A stretch of DNA of 64,000 bases. It comes from an uncultured Vicinamibacterales bacterium (lineage in GTDB: Bacteria > Acidobacteriota > Vicinamibacteria > Vicinamibacterales > UBA8438). The notes beneath the pieces were generated by a model, which saw only the letters and a program-made list of their open reading frames with translations, had not been told where the DNA came from and made no database searches. Positions 1 through 7,957 of the stretch are shown piece by piece. The DNA is taken from positions 372,001 through 436,000 of the forward strand of contig OY282382.1 of the NCBI GenBank assembly GCA_958295905.1. The letters run 5' to 3'. Position 1 is the stretch's first letter. The number at the start of each line of letters is the position of its first letter. The translations under genes were made by a program, and so were the position numbers.

Positions 1-809
1 TAGCGCCACGACTCGTTTTGCCACGAGTCGGCCCCGAACTCGTCGCCCTGCGGGATGGTGTGGAAGATCCACTTCATCTCACCGGTGCGGGCGTCGTAGG
101 CCCGCACGTCGCCCGGCGACGCCTCGCGCCGGGTGATGTAGGTGTCCTGGATGATGCTGCCGGTGATGATGGTGTCGCCCGCCACCGCCACCGGCGACGA
201 GTAGGTCATCCGCGACGCGTCGATCCCGCGGCTGTAGCCCTGGGTCAGGTCGACGCGGCCGTTCTCGCCGAAGTCCGGGTAGAGGGCGCCGGTGCGGGCG
301 TCGAGCGCGACCAGCTTCAGGTCGTGGTTGGACATGAAGATGCGCGCGTCGCCGCTCTCGCGGTCCTTCCAGTACGACAGGCCCCGGTGGTGCCAGCCCA
401 TGTTGGGGGGGCGGTCCATGTCGTCGTAGATGCGCGGATCGTAGGTCCAGACCGTTTCGCCGGTGCCGGCGTCGAGGGCCGCCGCCTGCCCGAGGGCGGT
501 GCTGACGTAGACCAGCCCGTCCGCCATCAACGGCGACGACTTGAACGCGCTGGGGCGGATGCGGTCGTGCTCTTCGGCGACCGCGCGGGACAGCGACGTC
601 CAGCGCCACGCGATCTCCAGGTCCGTGAAGTTCTCCGCCGTGATGTCGTCGAGCGGCGAGTATTTGGTGTTGGCGGCGTCCCGGCCGAAGTGGTGCCACT
701 CGCCGTCGGGCACCCGCGATTGGCCGCCCGCGGCCACGGGGGCGAACGCCACCGCGGCGGCCAGCGCCGCGCACGGGACGAGAAGCCGAAGCCGGGCGCC
801 GGTGTCCAT
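1..809 (-). CDS. PQQ-dependent alcohol dehydrogenase-like quinoprotein, N-terminal part
   Basis: The reading frame runs off the left edge, so only about 269 N-terminal residues are present. It opens with a signal peptide ending near a VAAGGQ stretch, followed by the quinoprotein opening 'WHHFGRDAANTKYSPL' and propeller segments such as 'VYVSTALGQAAALDAGTGETVW' in pieces typical of PQQ-binding beta-propeller dehydrogenases (methanol/ethanol family). The expected role is periplasmic oxidation of an alcohol or sugar, with electrons passed to cytochrome c; the substrate cannot be told. The start ATG at 807-809 has a strong AGGAGG ribosome site a few bases upstream. The catalytic residues lie outside the window. 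Confidence 0.85.
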   Translation of the reverse strand, partial: MDTGARLRLLVPCAALAAAVAFAPVAAGGQSRVPDGEWHHFGRDAANTKYSPLDDITAENFTDLEIAWRWTSLSRAVAEEHDRIRPSAFKSSPLMADGLVYVSTALGQAAALDAGTGETVWTYDPRIYDDMDRPPNMGWHHRGLSYWKDRESGDARIFMSNHDLKLVALDARTGALYPDFGENGRVDLTQGYSRGIDASRMTYSSPVAVAGDTIITGSIIQDTYITRREASPGDVRAYDARTGEMKWIFHTIPQGDEFGADSWQNESWR

Positions 810-859
810 CAAGGTTCCTCCTTGCCTGCCGTTCCGCGGTCCGCCGAACCGCACGGTCG

Positions 860-1144
860 TCAAATCGAGAACGAGGATCGTACCGTCCGCAGAGGCACGG
901 CATGCGAGAACCATCCGAGATCCACGGCGCGCTCCCGGACTTCCTGGACGGAGAAGAGCCCGTCGGCGAAGAGCTTCCCGCCCGCCAACTGGGCGTCTCC
1001 CGCCGTATCGAAGATCGCCTCGATCTCCGCGTTGCGGAGCAGCGCCCACTTCCCGGCGCTGGTCTTCATCAGATCGGGGAGAAGCGCCGTAAAGGCAGCG
1101 TAGTTCTGGTCGATCTGGTCCTGAATCGGCTTCTCAACAGTCAT
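860..1144 (-). CDS. conserved small protein of unknown function
   Basis: This is a 94-residue soluble protein without signal peptide or membrane segment. Its middle reads as a short alpha/beta unit ('GKWALLRNAEIEAIFDT', then 'LFSVQEV' and 'VDLGWFSHAV'), a pattern seen in short conserved hypothetical proteins that place a charged helix before a beta hairpin. A GAGGTGG ribosome site sits ahead of the ATG at 1142-1144. It lies 50 bases upstream of the PQQ dehydrogenase on the same strand and could share its transcript. No function is assigned. Confidence 0.65.
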   Translation of the reverse strand: MTVEKPIQDQIDQNYAAFTALLPDLMKTSAGKWALLRNAEIEAIFDTAGDAQLAGGKLFADGLFSVQEVRERAVDLGWFSHAVPLRTVRSSFSI

Positions 1145-1243
1145 GCAGCCACCTCGACGGAACGCGAATTACTTCCAGTCTATGCAATATGCGCTTCCGG
1201 GACAACGCGTCGCTACGCACCGGGAGGCGCGGAGCGCGGCCGG

Positions 1244-2704
1244 TTAGCCGGGTCCGCGCAGGTCGAAGAGCGGCTCGGCCACCGTCATGCCCGCCCGGTG
1301 CGCCTCGGCCGCCGCCACCACCGCAGCCAGCGCGTCGGGGTTCCCGGCCGCCACGTCGTAGCGTTCGCCGGGGTCCGCCCCGAGGTCGAACAGCAGGGGC
1401 GGGTTGTGGTCGGTCCGCTCGGGCGGGAGGCCGTACCGGCCCGCGGTCACGAAGTGCGCCTTGTGGCGCCCGAGCCGGAACGCGAACAGCTCGCCCATCC
1501 GGTAGTAGGCCATGGTCTCCCGCGGCGCCGGCCCCGTGCCCAGCAGCACCGGGCTCAGATCGACGCCGTCGATCGGCCGGTCGCCGGGTGCCGCGCCGCC
1601 GCCGAGGACGATGGCGGTGGTGAACAGATCCATGGCCGAGCCGATGGCCTGGGTCACGCCGGGCGATATCGTCCCCGGCCACCAGAACAGACCGGGCACC
1701 CGCATGCCTCCCTCGAACGTCGTCCCCTTGCCGTGCCGCAGGGGACCGGCCGACCCGCCGTGGGTGCGGTAGCTGATCCAGGGGCCGTTGTCGCTCGTGA
1801 ACACCACGAGGGTCCGCTCGGCGAGGTCGAGGCGCTCGAGCGTCTCGATCACCTGCCCCACCGCCCAGTCGATCTCTTCGATGACGTCGCCGTAGACGCC
1901 GGCGCTGCTCCGACCCCGGAAGTCCTCGGACCGGAACAGCGGCATGTGGGGCATCGTGTGGGGCAGATACAGGAAGAAGGGCCGGTCCCGGTGCGACTCG
2001 ATGAACGACACCGCCTCCTCGGCATATCGCCGGGTGATGGTGCGCTGGTCGGCGGGACGCTCGATCACCGCTTCGTCCCTCATCACAGGGACGTGCCAGT
2101 AGTCGGTCCGCGGATCGAACATCGCGGCCCGGCGCCCGGGGCCCGACGGTATCCGCCAGTCCATGTCGTTCGAGTAGGGAATGCCGAACCAGGAGTCGAA
2201 TCCGTGCCGGGTCGGCAGGTACTCGGGCCGGTGCCCGAGATGCCACTTGCCGACGATGCCGGTGGCGTAGCCGGCGTCCCGCAGGGCCTCCGCCAGGGTG
2301 ATCTCCTCGGCCGGCAGCCCGGCGCCGGAGTCGGGGAAGAAGACGCCCTGACGCCGGCCGAACATGCCGCTCCGCAGGTGGATGCGGCCGGTGAGCAGGG
2401 CCGCCCGGCTCGGGGAGCAGACCGGCGCCTGGCTGTAGAAGCTCGTCCACCGCTGTCCCTGCGCGGCCATGCGGTCGAGATGGGGCGTGCGGATGTTCGG
2501 GTGCCCGTACGACCCCAGGTCGCCCCAGCCGAGATCGTCGGCGGTGATGATGACGATGTTGGGCGGCCGGTCGCCGCCGGGCTGGCCGGACTCGCCGGCG
2601 GGGGCCGCGGCGCCGTGGCCCGACAGCGCCGCCAAGGTCAGAACGCAGACCGCGGCCGGCGGGAGTCTCCGGCGGGGCAGAACCGTTTTCCTGCTTTCGG
2701 GCAT
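1244..2704 (-). CDS. sulfatase (arylsulfatase A-type, formylglycine-dependent)
   Basis: A 486-residue exported sulfatase. After an N-terminal hydrophobic signal (residues about 15-35), 'PPNIVIITADDLGWGDLG' carries the metal-binding Asp pair (D56, D57). The CSPSR motif with C96 is the site that a formylglycine-generating enzyme converts to the catalytic aldehyde. 'GKWHLG' and 'TSDNGPW' are the other family blocks. It should hydrolyse sulfate esters on an exported carbohydrate or small substrate in the periplasm. The open frame extends far upstream, but codons before 2704 cross the repeat cluster and are not protein-like, so ATG 2702-2704 is chosen. A sugar isomerase-like gene starts divergently at 3146. 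Confidence 0.92.
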   Translation of the reverse strand: MPESRKTVLPRRRLPPAAVCVLTLAALSGHGAAAPAGESGQPGGDRPPNIVIITADDLGWGDLGSYGHPNIRTPHLDRMAAQGQRWTSFYSQAPVCSPSRAALLTGRIHLRSGMFGRRQGVFFPDSGAGLPAEEITLAEALRDAGYATGIVGKWHLGHRPEYLPTRHGFDSWFGIPYSNDMDWRIPSGPGRRAAMFDPRTDYWHVPVMRDEAVIERPADQRTITRRYAEEAVSFIESHRDRPFFLYLPHTMPHMPLFRSEDFRGRSSAGVYGDVIEEIDWAVGQVIETLERLDLAERTLVVFTSDNGPWISYRTHGGSAGPLRHGKGTTFEGGMRVPGLFWWPGTISPGVTQAIGSAMDLFTTAIVLGGGAAPGDRPIDGVDLSPVLLGTGPAPRETMAYYRMGELFAFRLGRHKAHFVTAGRYGLPPERTDHNPPLLFDLGADPGERYDVAAGNPDALAAVVAAAEAHRAGMTVAEPLFDLRGPG

Positions 2705-2711
2705 CGGCGCA

Positions 2712-2717
2712 TTTATA
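2712..2717 (-). promoter_or_regulatory. -10-like box for the sulfatase, leaderless arrangement
   Basis: On the minus strand the hexamer TATAAA lies 7 bases before the sulfatase ATG, inside an AT-rich patch in otherwise very GC-rich DNA. No ribosome site fits between it and the ATG, so a leaderless mRNA is likely. Seen in sequence; activity is inferred. Confidence 0.4.
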
Positions 2718-2778
2718 GTACGGCATGCTGCGCGCCGCGGGTGGAGTGGGTGCGGGCGCCGGGAATGAGCACCGCGCA

Positions 2779-3085
2779 GCGGCAGCCCGCGCGCCCGCGG
2801 GGGGAGTCCGGTCGAGGCGGGGTCGATCGCCTTGTTCGATCGCGTGCGCCAGCGGCAGCCCGCGCGCCCGCGGGGAGAGTCCGGTCGAGGGGCCCCCGCC
2901 GGTCCACCGCCGGGGGCAGGCCCACGGCCGACCGCGCGCCCGCGGGGGGAGCCTGCTCGACCGGCGCCGTGGCCTGATGGCAGCGCGGCAGCCCGCGCGC
3001 CCGCGGGGGGAGCCTCCCGAGTCCGCCCACAGCGCGACGCTGCCGTAGGTGCGGCAGCCCGGGCGCTCGCGGGGGGAGCCTCGGC
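2779..3085. repeat. five-copy short palindromic repeat cluster
   Basis: Five copies of a roughly 28-base unit built on the core GCGCGCCCGCGGGGGGAG occur with cores at 2789, 2862, 2934, 2995 and 3061. Each can fold as a CCCGCG/CGCGGG stem. The start-to-start distances are 73, 72, 61 and 66 bases and the intervening segments are unrelated. The third copy is degenerate at its 5' side and the last has two changes in the core. It looks CRISPR-like, but the spacing is irregular and no cas gene is in the window, so an intergenic REP-type cluster is equally possible. Confidence 0.6.
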
Positions 3086-3145
3086 AAGATGAAATCGGGC
3101 GTTGTTGCGTTCCGCATCCCGGGCCGCGAAACGAGGGGACTTCCG

Positions 3146-4051
3146 ATGACGATGCTGACAAGACGGGAATGGCACCAGCTGATGGCGGCGGGCCTGATGG
3201 CCGGCGCGGGCGGCCGGACGGCGCGGGCGCGGGGCGGGCAGGCGGAACGGCTCCCCGAGTCGCGCATCCGGGGCGTCCTGATCGGGGTGCAGAGCTACAG
3301 CTTCCGCGACCGCGGCCTTCAGGGCCTCATCGACGGCATGCGCGCCACCGGCATCACGAGCTGCGAGCTGTGGCAGGGGCACGTCGAGCCGCGCGAGCTG
3401 GGCGGCCGCGGCGCCCGGGACGAGATGCGGCGCTGGCGGCTGACGGTGCCCCTCGACCACTTCCGGTCCATCCGGACGCGTTTCGAGCAGGCCGGCCTGA
3501 CCCTGAACTCGTACAACATCAGCTTCCAGGACCATTTCTCGGACGACGAGATCGACCGCGGCTTCGAGATGGCCGAGGCCCTCGGGGTGTCCGCGATCAC
3601 CGCGTCGGCCCACGTCAACAGCGTGCCCCGCATCGCCCGCATGGCCGGCGCCCACGGCATCCCCGTGGCCATGCACAACCACTCGCGGGTCGACGCGAAC
3701 GAGTTCTCCAGCCCCGCCCAGTTCGCGGCGGCGGTGGCCCAGGGGGACGGCCGGTCGATCGCCGTCAACCTCGACGTCGGGCACTTCGTGGCCGCCAACC
3801 ACGACCCCGTCGCCTGGCTGCGCGACCACCCCGAGCAGGTCACGACCCTCCACCTCAAGGACCGCGGGCGCGACCAGGGCCCCAACGTGCCCTGGGGCGA
3901 GGGTGACGCCCCCATCACCGAAGTGCTCCGCCTGGTGCGCGACGCGGGGTGGGACATCCCCTGCAACATCGAGTACGAGTACCGCGGCGGCGACACCGTC
4001 GAGGAGGTGCGCCGCTGCTTCGACTACTGCCGGCGCGCGCTCGATGCGTGA
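3146..4051 (+). CDS. sugar phosphate isomerase/epimerase-like TIM-barrel protein, Tat signal
   Basis: A 301-residue protein of the xylose isomerase-like TIM-barrel superfamily. The N-terminus 'LTRREWHQLMAAGLMAG' is a twin-arginine signal, so it is exported folded, as is common for this family in Acidobacteria and Planctomycetes. Barrel blocks are 'GVQSYSFRDRGL', 'HNHSRVD', 'NLDVGHF', 'LHLKDRG' and 'CNIEYEY', with His, Asp and Glu metal ligands expected in the last four. It probably isomerises or epimerises a sugar in the periplasm; the substrate is not predictable. ATG 3146 is preferred over 3089 because it begins the Tat signal and has a GAGGGG stretch upstream. Confidence 0.82.
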   Translation: MTMLTRREWHQLMAAGLMAGAGGRTARARGGQAERLPESRIRGVLIGVQSYSFRDRGLQGLIDGMRATGITSCELWQGHVEPRELGGRGARDEMRRWRLTVPLDHFRSIRTRFEQAGLTLNSYNISFQDHFSDDEIDRGFEMAEALGVSAITASAHVNSVPRIARMAGAHGIPVAMHNHSRVDANEFSSPAQFAAAVAQGDGRSIAVNLDVGHFVAANHDPVAWLRDHPEQVTTLHLKDRGRDQGPNVPWGEGDAPITEVLRLVRDAGWDIPCNIEYEYRGGDTVEEVRRCFDYCRRALDA

Positions 4052-4140
4052 GGGGCGGCGCGATGATCCTCGACCGCCGGCAGATGCCCGGCCGCCCGCG
4101 GCAGACCCCCGCGTTGCGCCGAGACCGGCCGGGGCCCCCG

Positions 4141-4199
4141 CCGGCGCAAGGAACTTGCGCCGTAGAAGTTTCGCGCCGGCGAAACTCCCAACCCAACCG
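4141..4199. repeat. REP-like hairpin repeat, copy 1
   Basis: The 307-base gap 4052-4358 contains no gene. It holds one diverged copy of the dispersed hairpin family, with stem GTTTCG (4168-4173) and CGAAAC (4180-4185) around CGCCGG, followed by the 'CCCAACC' tail seen in other copies. The best copy is at 10291-10390. Confidence 0.6.
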
Positions 4200-4358
4200 T
4201 CATGATCGGGGACGCCGATCACCCCAACGCCACGAAACGCCGGGACAGGTCTCACAGCAACGTCAAGCCGCGCCGGAGGCTGGAGCCGCCCGTCTCGGTT
4301 CGGGGCGGAGCCCCGCCGGCGGGCGGCCGTCGCCGGGCGGGACACGGAGCGCGGCGCC

Positions 4359-5570
4359 ATGACCCCGCTGACCCGCGCGAAGCTCTCGGCGATGATGTTT
4401 CTGCAGTTCTTCGTGTGGGGCGCGTGGTCGGTCCCCCTCGGGACCTATCTGGGCGAGGCGCTGCAGTTTCCGGGGCAGCAGATCGGGCTGGTGTTCGGGA
4501 CGACGGCGGTCGCCGCGATGATCTCGCCGTTCTTCGTCGGCATGGTGGCCGACCGCTGGTTCGCGACCGAGAAGCTGCTGGCGGCCCTGCACGTCGCCGG
4601 CGGGGCGGTGCTGTTCCTCGCGTCGACGCGGACCGCGTTCCCCGCCGTCTACGGGGTGCTCCTGCTCTACGCGCTCTGCTACATGCCGACCCTGGCCCTG
4701 ACCAACTCGCTGTCGTTCCGCCAGATGGCCGAGCCGGCCCGGGAGTTCCCGCCCATCCGGGTACTGGGCACCCTCGGCTGGATCGCCGCCGGCCTCGTGG
4801 TGGGGTTCCTGCGTCTCGAGGACACCCAGCGGCCGATGCAGATCGCGGCGGCCGTCTCCGTCGTGCTGGGCCTGTACTGCCTGCTGCTGCCGCACACGCC
4901 GCCGAAGAAGGCGGCGACCCGGGTGACCGCCCGGGACGTCCTCGGGCTCGACGCCCTGCGCCTGCTGCGCGAGCCGTCGTTCGCGGTGTTCGTGGCCGGC
5001 TCGCTGCTGCTGTGCGTCCCGCTGCAGTTCTACTATGCGTTCGCCAACCCCTTCCTGAACGAGATCGGGGTGGTCAACGCGGCCGGCAAGATGACCCTCG
5101 GGCAGATGTCCGAGATCGGGTTCATGCTGGCGATGCCGTTCTTCTTCCGCCGGCTCGGCGTGAAGGGGATGCTCCTCGTGGGCATGGCCGCGTGGGTCGC
5201 CCGCTACCTGCTGTTCGCGTGGGGCGACAACGGCTCCCTGGTGTGGATGCTCTACGGCGGCATCCTGCTGCACGGCGTCTGCTACGACTTCTTCTTCGTG
5301 ACCGGGCAGATTCACGTCGACGAGAAGGCCCCGCCGGACCTGCGGGCGGCGGCGCAGGGCCTCATCGCATTCGTGACCCTCGGGGTCGGCATGTTCATCG
5401 GGTCGTGGCTCTCGGGGCTCATCGTCGACATCTACGTGGACGGCGCCGGGCACGCCTGGAACCGGATCTGGATCGTGCCGGCCGTCTGGGCGGCGGCGGT
5501 GCTGGCGTTGTTCGCCCTGTTCTTTCGGGACCGGCGCGCCGGCCCGTCTGCGGCGGCGGCGGCGGCGTGA
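4359..5570 (+). CDS. MFS transporter, nucleoside:H+ symporter (NupG/XapB) type
   Basis: A 403-residue integral membrane protein with about 12 hydrophobic segments and no signal peptide. The opening 'LTRAKLSAMMFLQFFVWGAWSVPLGTYL' (in pieces), the 'GWIAAGLVVGF' block and the 'HGVCYDFFFVTGQI' block match the nucleoside:H+ symporter branch of the major facilitator superfamily. It should import nucleosides or a related polar solute by proton symport across the inner membrane. It follows the sugar isomerase-like gene in the same direction with a 307-base gap, so common transcription is uncertain. The alanine-rich tail is low complexity. Confidence 0.85.
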   Translation: MTPLTRAKLSAMMFLQFFVWGAWSVPLGTYLGEALQFPGQQIGLVFGTTAVAAMISPFFVGMVADRWFATEKLLAALHVAGGAVLFLASTRTAFPAVYGVLLLYALCYMPTLALTNSLSFRQMAEPAREFPPIRVLGTLGWIAAGLVVGFLRLEDTQRPMQIAAAVSVVLGLYCLLLPHTPPKKAATRVTARDVLGLDALRLLREPSFAVFVAGSLLLCVPLQFYYAFANPFLNEIGVVNAAGKMTLGQMSEIGFMLAMPFFFRRLGVKGMLLVGMAAWVARYLLFAWGDNGSLVWMLYGGILLHGVCYDFFFVTGQIHVDEKAPPDLRAAAQGLIAFVTLGVGMFIGSWLSGLIVDIYVDGAGHAWNRIWIVPAVWAAAVLALFALFFRDRRAGPSAAAAAA

Positions 5571-5579
5571 CTCGGCAAG

Positions 5580-5821
5580 GTCGAGAGCCGGGCGCCGCCG
5601 GGAGGTCCGGTGGACAGCCCCCGGAGGACCGTCATTACCTTGGGCCTGAATGTCGAGAGCCGGGCGCCGCCGGGACGGTCCGGCGCCCCCCTGGACACGG
5701 CCTGGGACGCCCTGGCCCGGGGGAGCGCTCGCCGACGACGTGACCGGCCGCGGGGCGCAACGCCTGGACACGGCCTGGGACGACTTGGCCCGGGGGGTCG
5801 AGAGCCGGGCGCCGGGAGGGG
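5580..5821. repeat. intergenic degenerate direct repeats, about 72-base period
   Basis: The 436-base gap 5571-6006 has no gene. GTCGAGAGCCGGGCGCCG occurs at 5581, 5652 and 5797 (distances 71 and 145). A second unit beginning CCTGGACACGGCCTGGGACG occurs at 5690 and 5763 (distance 73). The units look like decayed tandem copies just past the end of the MFS gene. Confidence 0.6.
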
Positions 5822-6006
5822 TCCGATGGAGGCTCCGCCGCTCTCGTTCCAGGCTGCCGGCCACCGGTGAGTCTCGAGCCCGGGGGTGAAGTCGGCGGGG
5901 GCCGGCGGCGGCGCGGACCGGCGCGTGGAGCCGCGGCCGGGATCAGAACGGTGCGGCGGGCGTCGGATGTGAGGACGGGGCGCAAGTAACTGACGCGAGG
6001 CAGGCG

Positions 6007-6477
6007 ATGCAGGAAACGACGCGGTTCTTTCCGTTTCTGCGGTACGAGGACGCCCCGGCGGCGTTCGAGTGGCTCCATCGGGCGTTCGGGTTCGAGAAGC
6101 AGATGCTCGTGCCGGGGCCGAGGGGGACCATCGCGCATGCGCAACTGCGCTACGGGGCCAGCGTCCTCATGATCGGAACGGCGGAAGACGACTTCATGAA
6201 CATGAAGAGCCCGAAGGCGGCGGGCGGCGTCACCCAGGGAATCTACGTGCACGTGGACGACATCGAGGCCCACCACGACCGGGCCCGGGCGGCCGGAGCC
6301 GAGATCATCATGGCGCTCGAGGACACCGAGTACGGCTCGCGCGAGTACGCGGCGCGGGACCTCGAGGGGCATCTGTGGAGCTTCGGGACCTACGGGCCCG
6401 AGACCGGCGATTCCGCGGACGGCGGGCGGGTGGATGCCGGGGCCGGGTCGTCCGCCGGGGAAGGAGCGGCCCGTTGA
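6007..6477 (+). CDS. VOC family (glyoxalase/bleomycin-resistance-like) protein
   Basis: A 156-residue cytoplasmic protein with the paired beta-alpha-beta-beta-beta layout of the vicinal oxygen chelate superfamily, PhnB-like branch. Typical blocks are 'FFPFLRYEDAPAAFEWL' at the start, 'LMIGT', 'YVHVDDIEAH' and 'DLEGHLWSFGTY' at the end, where His and Glu would bind metal. The enzyme activity is unknown. Its last ~20 residues are Gly/Ala-rich. The stop overlaps the TTG start of proC by four bases (TTGA), so the two are translationally coupled. Confidence 0.82.
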   Translation: MQETTRFFPFLRYEDAPAAFEWLHRAFGFEKQMLVPGPRGTIAHAQLRYGASVLMIGTAEDDFMNMKSPKAAGGVTQGIYVHVDDIEAHHDRARAAGAEIIMALEDTEYGSREYAARDLEGHLWSFGTYGPETGDSADGGRVDAGAGSSAGEGAAR

Positions 6478-7295
6478 CACCGTTACGGAACACGGCGTGC
6501 GCGTTCATCGGGGCGGGGGCGATGGGCGAGGCGATGATCGGCGGCCTGCTGCGCCACAACCTCGTCGCGCCCGATGCGGTCACCGCATCGGACACCGACG
6601 AGAGCCGGCTGCGTGCGGTGGAGCGGCGGTTCGAGGTGCGGACTTCCCGTGACAACCGTACCGCCGTCCGGGAAGCGGGCCTCGTGGTGCTGTCGGTCAA
6701 ACCGCAGGTGCTGCCCGCGGTCTGCGACGAGCTGCGCGGGGTGCTCCGGCCCGAGACCCTGGTCGTCTCGATCGTGGCCGGGGCCCGCATCGGGTCGATC
6801 GCCGGCGGCCTGGGGCACGAAGCGATCGTGCGGACCATGCCGAACACCCCGGCCCAGGTCGGCGAGGGCATGACCGTGTGGACCGCGACCGAGGCGGTGT
6901 CGGCCGCGCAGCGGGAACAGACCGGGGCCCTCCTCGGCGCGCTGGGAAAACACCTCTACGTGAGCGACGAGGGGTTCCTCGACAAGGCGACCGCGGTCAG
7001 CGGCAGCGGCCCCGCCTACGTCTTCCTGTTGATCGAGGCGCTGATCGACGCCGCCGTCCACATCGGCTGGTCGCGTGCCGAGGCCCACGAGATGGTCGTC
7101 CAGACGGTGCTCGGCGCGGCCGCCTACGCCCGGCAGTCGGCCCTCCACCCGGCCGAGCTGCGGAACCGGGTGACGTCGCCGGGTGGAACGACGGCGGACG
7201 CGATCTGCCAGTTGGAGGAGGGCGGCTTCCGCGCCGTGCTGTCCAGGGCGGTCACCGCCGCCTACCGGCGCAGCGTCGAGCTGGGGGGCGGCTGA
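6474..7295 (+). CDS. proC: pyrroline-5-carboxylate reductase
   Basis: A 273-residue enzyme (E. coli ProC has 269) that reduces 1-pyrroline-5-carboxylate to proline with NAD(P)H in the cytoplasm. 'AFIGAGAMGEAMIGGLL' is the Rossmann dinucleotide site, 'VVLSVKPQ' the following strand, and 'RTMPNTPAQVGEG' plus 'AVSGSGPAYVFLLIEAL' the substrate and dimer region. 'VTSPGGTT' and 'AICQLEEGGFR' close the family pattern. The start is a TTG at 6474 with AAGGAG eight bases upstream, overlapping the stop of the VOC gene; no ATG in frame lies before the Rossmann motif close enough to fit the family length. Confidence 0.93.
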   Translation: MTPLRNTACAFIGAGAMGEAMIGGLLRHNLVAPDAVTASDTDESRLRAVERRFEVRTSRDNRTAVREAGLVVLSVKPQVLPAVCDELRGVLRPETLVVSIVAGARIGSIAGGLGHEAIVRTMPNTPAQVGEGMTVWTATEAVSAAQREQTGALLGALGKHLYVSDEGFLDKATAVSGSGPAYVFLLIEALIDAAVHIGWSRAEAHEMVVQTVLGAAAYARQSALHPAELRNRVTSPGGTTADAICQLEEGGFRAVLSRAVTAAYRRSVELGGG

Positions 7296-7343
7296 TGACG
7301 CCCGTCCCGCACCGCGCGCAACGGCGCCCGCGGAGCGCCGAGG

Positions 7344-7436
7344 TCACTTCTTCTTGCCGACCAGGACGAAAATCATCAGGATGTGGAGCAGAAACGCCCC
7401 GGCGGCGGTGAGCAGAAACAACAGGATCGGGTTCAT
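7344..7436 (-). CDS. 30-residue single-pass membrane microprotein
   Basis: A short frame on the minus strand, convergent with proC, encodes 30 residues: an N-terminus MNPILLF, an almost unbroken hydrophobic stretch of about 24 residues containing one His, and a C-terminal GKKK. This is a typical one-helix inner-membrane microprotein with a positively charged cytoplasmic tail. The ATG at 7434-7436 is preceded by GGGAGGAC at a good ribosome-site distance, which supports real translation. The partner is unknown; size and topology resemble small subunits such as CydX or KdpF but no sequence motif supports those names. Confidence 0.6.
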   Translation of the reverse strand: MNPILLFLLTAAGAFLLHILMIFVLVGKKK

Positions 7437-7605
7437 CGACTAGGTCCTCCCGGATCCGGCGGGAACGCCGGCACATACCTGGAAACGGACGGGCCGGTTC
7501 GCGCAGCCGCTCAATGAGGAACGGCTCCCCTTCACGGGGACCGACCGGCTCCGGCAAGCGTATTGTATCCGGTCGAAGCGTGAACCGGCGCTCCCCGGCA
7601 CCCAC

Positions 7606-7776
7606 CAGGACCATCCCACGCTCCGCCACCGCCGTGCGCAGGCGGAATCGTGGCGGGCCATGGGCTCCGGATGTGCGGAATCGTGGGGCTCACGCGGCGC
7701 CGGTCGGTCGGCAAGACGGTGGCACCCCCTCGAATCGGGGCGAATCGTCACGCGCAGTCAGCGTGGGATGCCCCTG
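7606..7776. mobile_element. MITE-like element, family A copy 1 (171 bp)
   Basis: The element starts CAGGACCATCCCACGC and ends GCGTGGGATGCCCCTG, a 16-base terminal inverted repeat with one mismatch. An inverted relative, roughly 85-90% identical by eye, lies at 56424-56595. The flanks are near-direct repeats (CCGGCACCCAC at 7595-7605 and CCGGCGCCCAC at 7778-7788), as expected of a target duplication of about 9-11 bases. It has no coding capacity, so it would move using a transposase from elsewhere. Confidence 0.75.
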
Positions 7777-7852
7777 CCCGGCGCCCACCGCCGCCGGAAT
7801 CGCGCGGAACGTGGCAGGGTGCGCGTGTCGAGGAGCGGCGGCCCCGCGCAGG

Positions 7853-7957
7853 ATGCGATCCTGCCCCGGCCAGTGCTTCTTCCCCGGCGCGAACCCGGCC
7901 GCCGGCAGGTCAGCGACCGCATGATGCGGTCCTACGCCGGCCAGTGCTTCTTCCGAT
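7853..7957. repeat. partial duplication of the 3' end of the DUF262 gene
   Basis: About 31 bases beginning ATGCGATCCTGCCCCGGCC at 7853 recur at 7924 with a few changes (distance 71). The second copy contains the last codons and stop of the DUF262 fusion gene, the first lies just downstream of it. The rest of the gap 7437-7931 holds the MITE and no gene. Confidence 0.55.

Noticed and set aside
902-2977. A 691-codon open frame on the plus strand across the sulfatase gene
   Set aside because: It is antisense to the sulfatase, has an Arg/Gly/Pro-rich composition typical of shadow frames in GC-rich DNA, and shows no family motif.
1244-4360. Reading the sulfatase as a 1038-residue protein starting at 4360
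   Set aside because: The extra 552 codons are antisense to the isomerase gene and cross the repeat cluster. The family-like sequence begins at 2704.
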